NCBI GenBank assembly: GCA_947631485.1
Contig: CANRLJ010000048.1
Coordinates: 1-6,353, forward strand
Direction: 5' to 3'
DNA length: 6,353 nucleotides
Source: an uncultured Clostridia bacterium
Lineage (GTDB): Bacteria > Bacillota > Clostridia > Christensenellales > UBA1242
The notes under the pieces are model-generated. The model was given only the letters and a program-made list of their open reading frames with translations. It was not told the origin of the DNA and ran no database searches. The position numbers and the translations under genes are program-made. Of this stretch, positions 5,305 through 6,353 are shown piece by piece. Each line of letters starts with the position of its first letter. Position 1 is the stretch's first letter.

Positions 5305-6353
5305 CTAAATTTCTCCTCTCAAAATCTTTCCTCTTTCGCGGAGTCTCATGTTGTGGTCGAGGATGATTTTTCTTATTCTGATGTTCTTTGGGGTGACCTC
5401 CAAATATTCGTCGTCGCCCAAAAACTCTATGCAGTCTTCAAGGCTCATGATTCTTGGAGGCGTCAGTCTGAGTGCGTCATCACTTCCAGATGCACGGCAG
5501 TTTGAAAGGTGTTTTGTCTTGCAGACATTAACAACAATGTCGCCGCCCTTTGGGTTTGCCCCAACAACCATGCCGCCATAAACATCAACGCCCGGCCCAA
5601 TGAAAAGTTCGCCTCTTTCTTGTGCATTAAACAGCCCATACACAATGGCCTTGCCTGCCTCATGAGCAATCAAAGCGCCAAATTCACGCCTGTTTATTTC
5701 TCCCTTGTATGGTTGATATTCGTAAAAAATGGAGTTTATTATGCCCTCGCCCCTTGTGTCTGTCAAAAAGTCAGACTTAAAGCCAAACAATCCTCTGGAA
5801 GGAATCAAAAATTCCATTCTCATGCGCGAGCCATGTGGCGTCATGTTTTGAAGGTCCGCCTTTCTTACGCCCATCTTGTTCATAACTGGGCCGACGCAGT
5901 CTTCAGGAACATCAAGAAACAGCCTGTCAATAGGCTCACACTTAACGCCGTCAATTTCTTTTATCAAAACTTTTGGCTGGCTGACCTGAAATTCATAACC
6001 ATCTCTGCGCATGTTTTCAATCAGAATTGAAAGATGCATTTCGCCACGACCGCGAACTTTGAATTTGTCGGCTGTGTCGCCGTCCTCAACGCGAAGTGAC
6101 AAATCCTTCACCGCCTCTTTATAAAGCCTGTCACGCAGATGTCTTGAAGTCACATACTTTCCTTCTTTGCCGGCAAAAGGGCTGTCGTTGACCATAAAAG
6201 TCATCTCAACACTAGGCTCGGCGATTTTAACAAACTCAACAGGTTCAATCAAAGAGTTGTCGCAGATTGTGTCGCCGATGTTGACGTCCTCAAGCCCAGC
6301 AACACACACAATTTCGCCTATCGTTGCACTTTCAACAGGAACGCGCTTCAACC
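5305..6353 (-). CDS. typA: TypA/BipA translational GTPase, C-terminal part (5' end outside window)
   Basis: This is the C-terminal 348 residues of TypA/BipA, a ribosome-binding GTPase of the EF-G/LepA family that acts in the cytoplasm on 70S ribosomes and assists ribosome assembly and stress adaptation. The GTPase domain and its G motifs lie beyond the right edge; family members are about 600-615 residues, so some 260 are missing. Visible are the end of the domain II barrel (GLEDVNIGDTI, residues 19-29 of the fragment), the EF-G III-like domain with GRGEMHLSILIENMRRDGYE (101-120), the EF-G V-like domain with DVPEDCVGPVMNKMG (147-161), and the TypA-specific C-terminal domain with IPSRGLFGFKSDFLTDTRGEG (183-203), NAQERGELFIGPG (242-254) and KTKHLSNCRASGSDDALRL (278-296). 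The codon at 6351 is TTG inside the gene, not a start. It ends in TAG and is followed by an intrinsic terminator. Confidence 0.97.
   Translation of the reverse strand, partial: LKRVPVESATIGEIVCVAGLEDVNIGDTICDNSLIEPVEFVKIAEPSVEMTFMVNDSPFAGKEGKYVTSRHLRDRLYKEAVKDLSLRVEDGDTADKFKVRGRGEMHLSILIENMRRDGYEFQVSQPKVLIKEIDGVKCEPIDRLFLDVPEDCVGPVMNKMGVRKADLQNMTPHGSRMRMEFLIPSRGLFGFKSDFLTDTRGEGIINSIFYEYQPYKGEINRREFGALIAHEAGKAIVYGLFNAQERGELFIGPGVDVYGGMVVGANPKGGDIVVNVCKTKHLSNCRASGSDDALRLTPPRIMSLEDCIEFLGDDEYLEVTPKNIRIRKIILDHNMRLRERGKILRGEI

Noticed and set aside
5509..6030. Long open frame (173 codons) on the plus strand opposite typA
   Set aside because: It is fully antisense to a highly conserved gene, the translation shows no domain, and no promoter or ribosome site is evident. 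It is a codon-structure shadow.

Overview
The window is a compact, single-orientation stretch of bacterial chromosome. Every supported gene is on the minus strand, so it is read from right to left. Moderately low GC (about 40% by eye), a purine-rich coding strand, GGAGG ribosome sites, consensus sigma-A type promoters, an SPII lipoprotein and a glutamyl-tRNA synthetase with a Clostridia-style N-terminal extension all suggest a low-GC Firmicute, probably an uncultured Clostridia-like lineage. That placement is inference. No mobile element, CRISPR array, tRNA or rRNA was seen, and no stretch longer than about 60 bases lacks a gene.

Layout in transcription order: (1) the C-terminal 348 residues of the ribosome-associated GTPase TypA/BipA, entering at the right edge and ending at 5305. 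(2) A 56-base gap holding both an intrinsic terminator for typA and a consensus promoter for the next gene; the -35 box lies in the terminator loop. (3) A 347-residue protein resembling C45-type Ntn hydrolases (acyl-CoA:6-aminopenicillanate acyltransferase family). (4) A 40-base gap holding a second near-consensus promoter. (5) A closely packed run: an 83-residue two-helix membrane protein, the replicative helicase DnaB, a 305-residue membrane-anchored protein, a 397-residue lipoprotein (ATGA overlap with the previous gene), and the first 131 residues of glutamyl-tRNA synthetase leaving at the left edge. Gaps of 12, 24, -4 and 12 bases make this a likely operon.

The housekeeping genes are ordinary. 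The most unusual signal is the start architecture of the two genes that have their own promoters. In both, an extended -10 box (TGTTATAAT, TGTTATACT) ends exactly 6 bases before the ATG and there is no Shine-Dalgarno sequence, so transcription should begin at the A of the start codon. These look like two leaderless mRNAs, while dnaB and the lipoprotein gene inside the operon have strong GGAGG sites. A second point of interest is the pair of unrecognised envelope-anchored proteins between dnaB and gltX. No clear new defence or metabolic system is visible.
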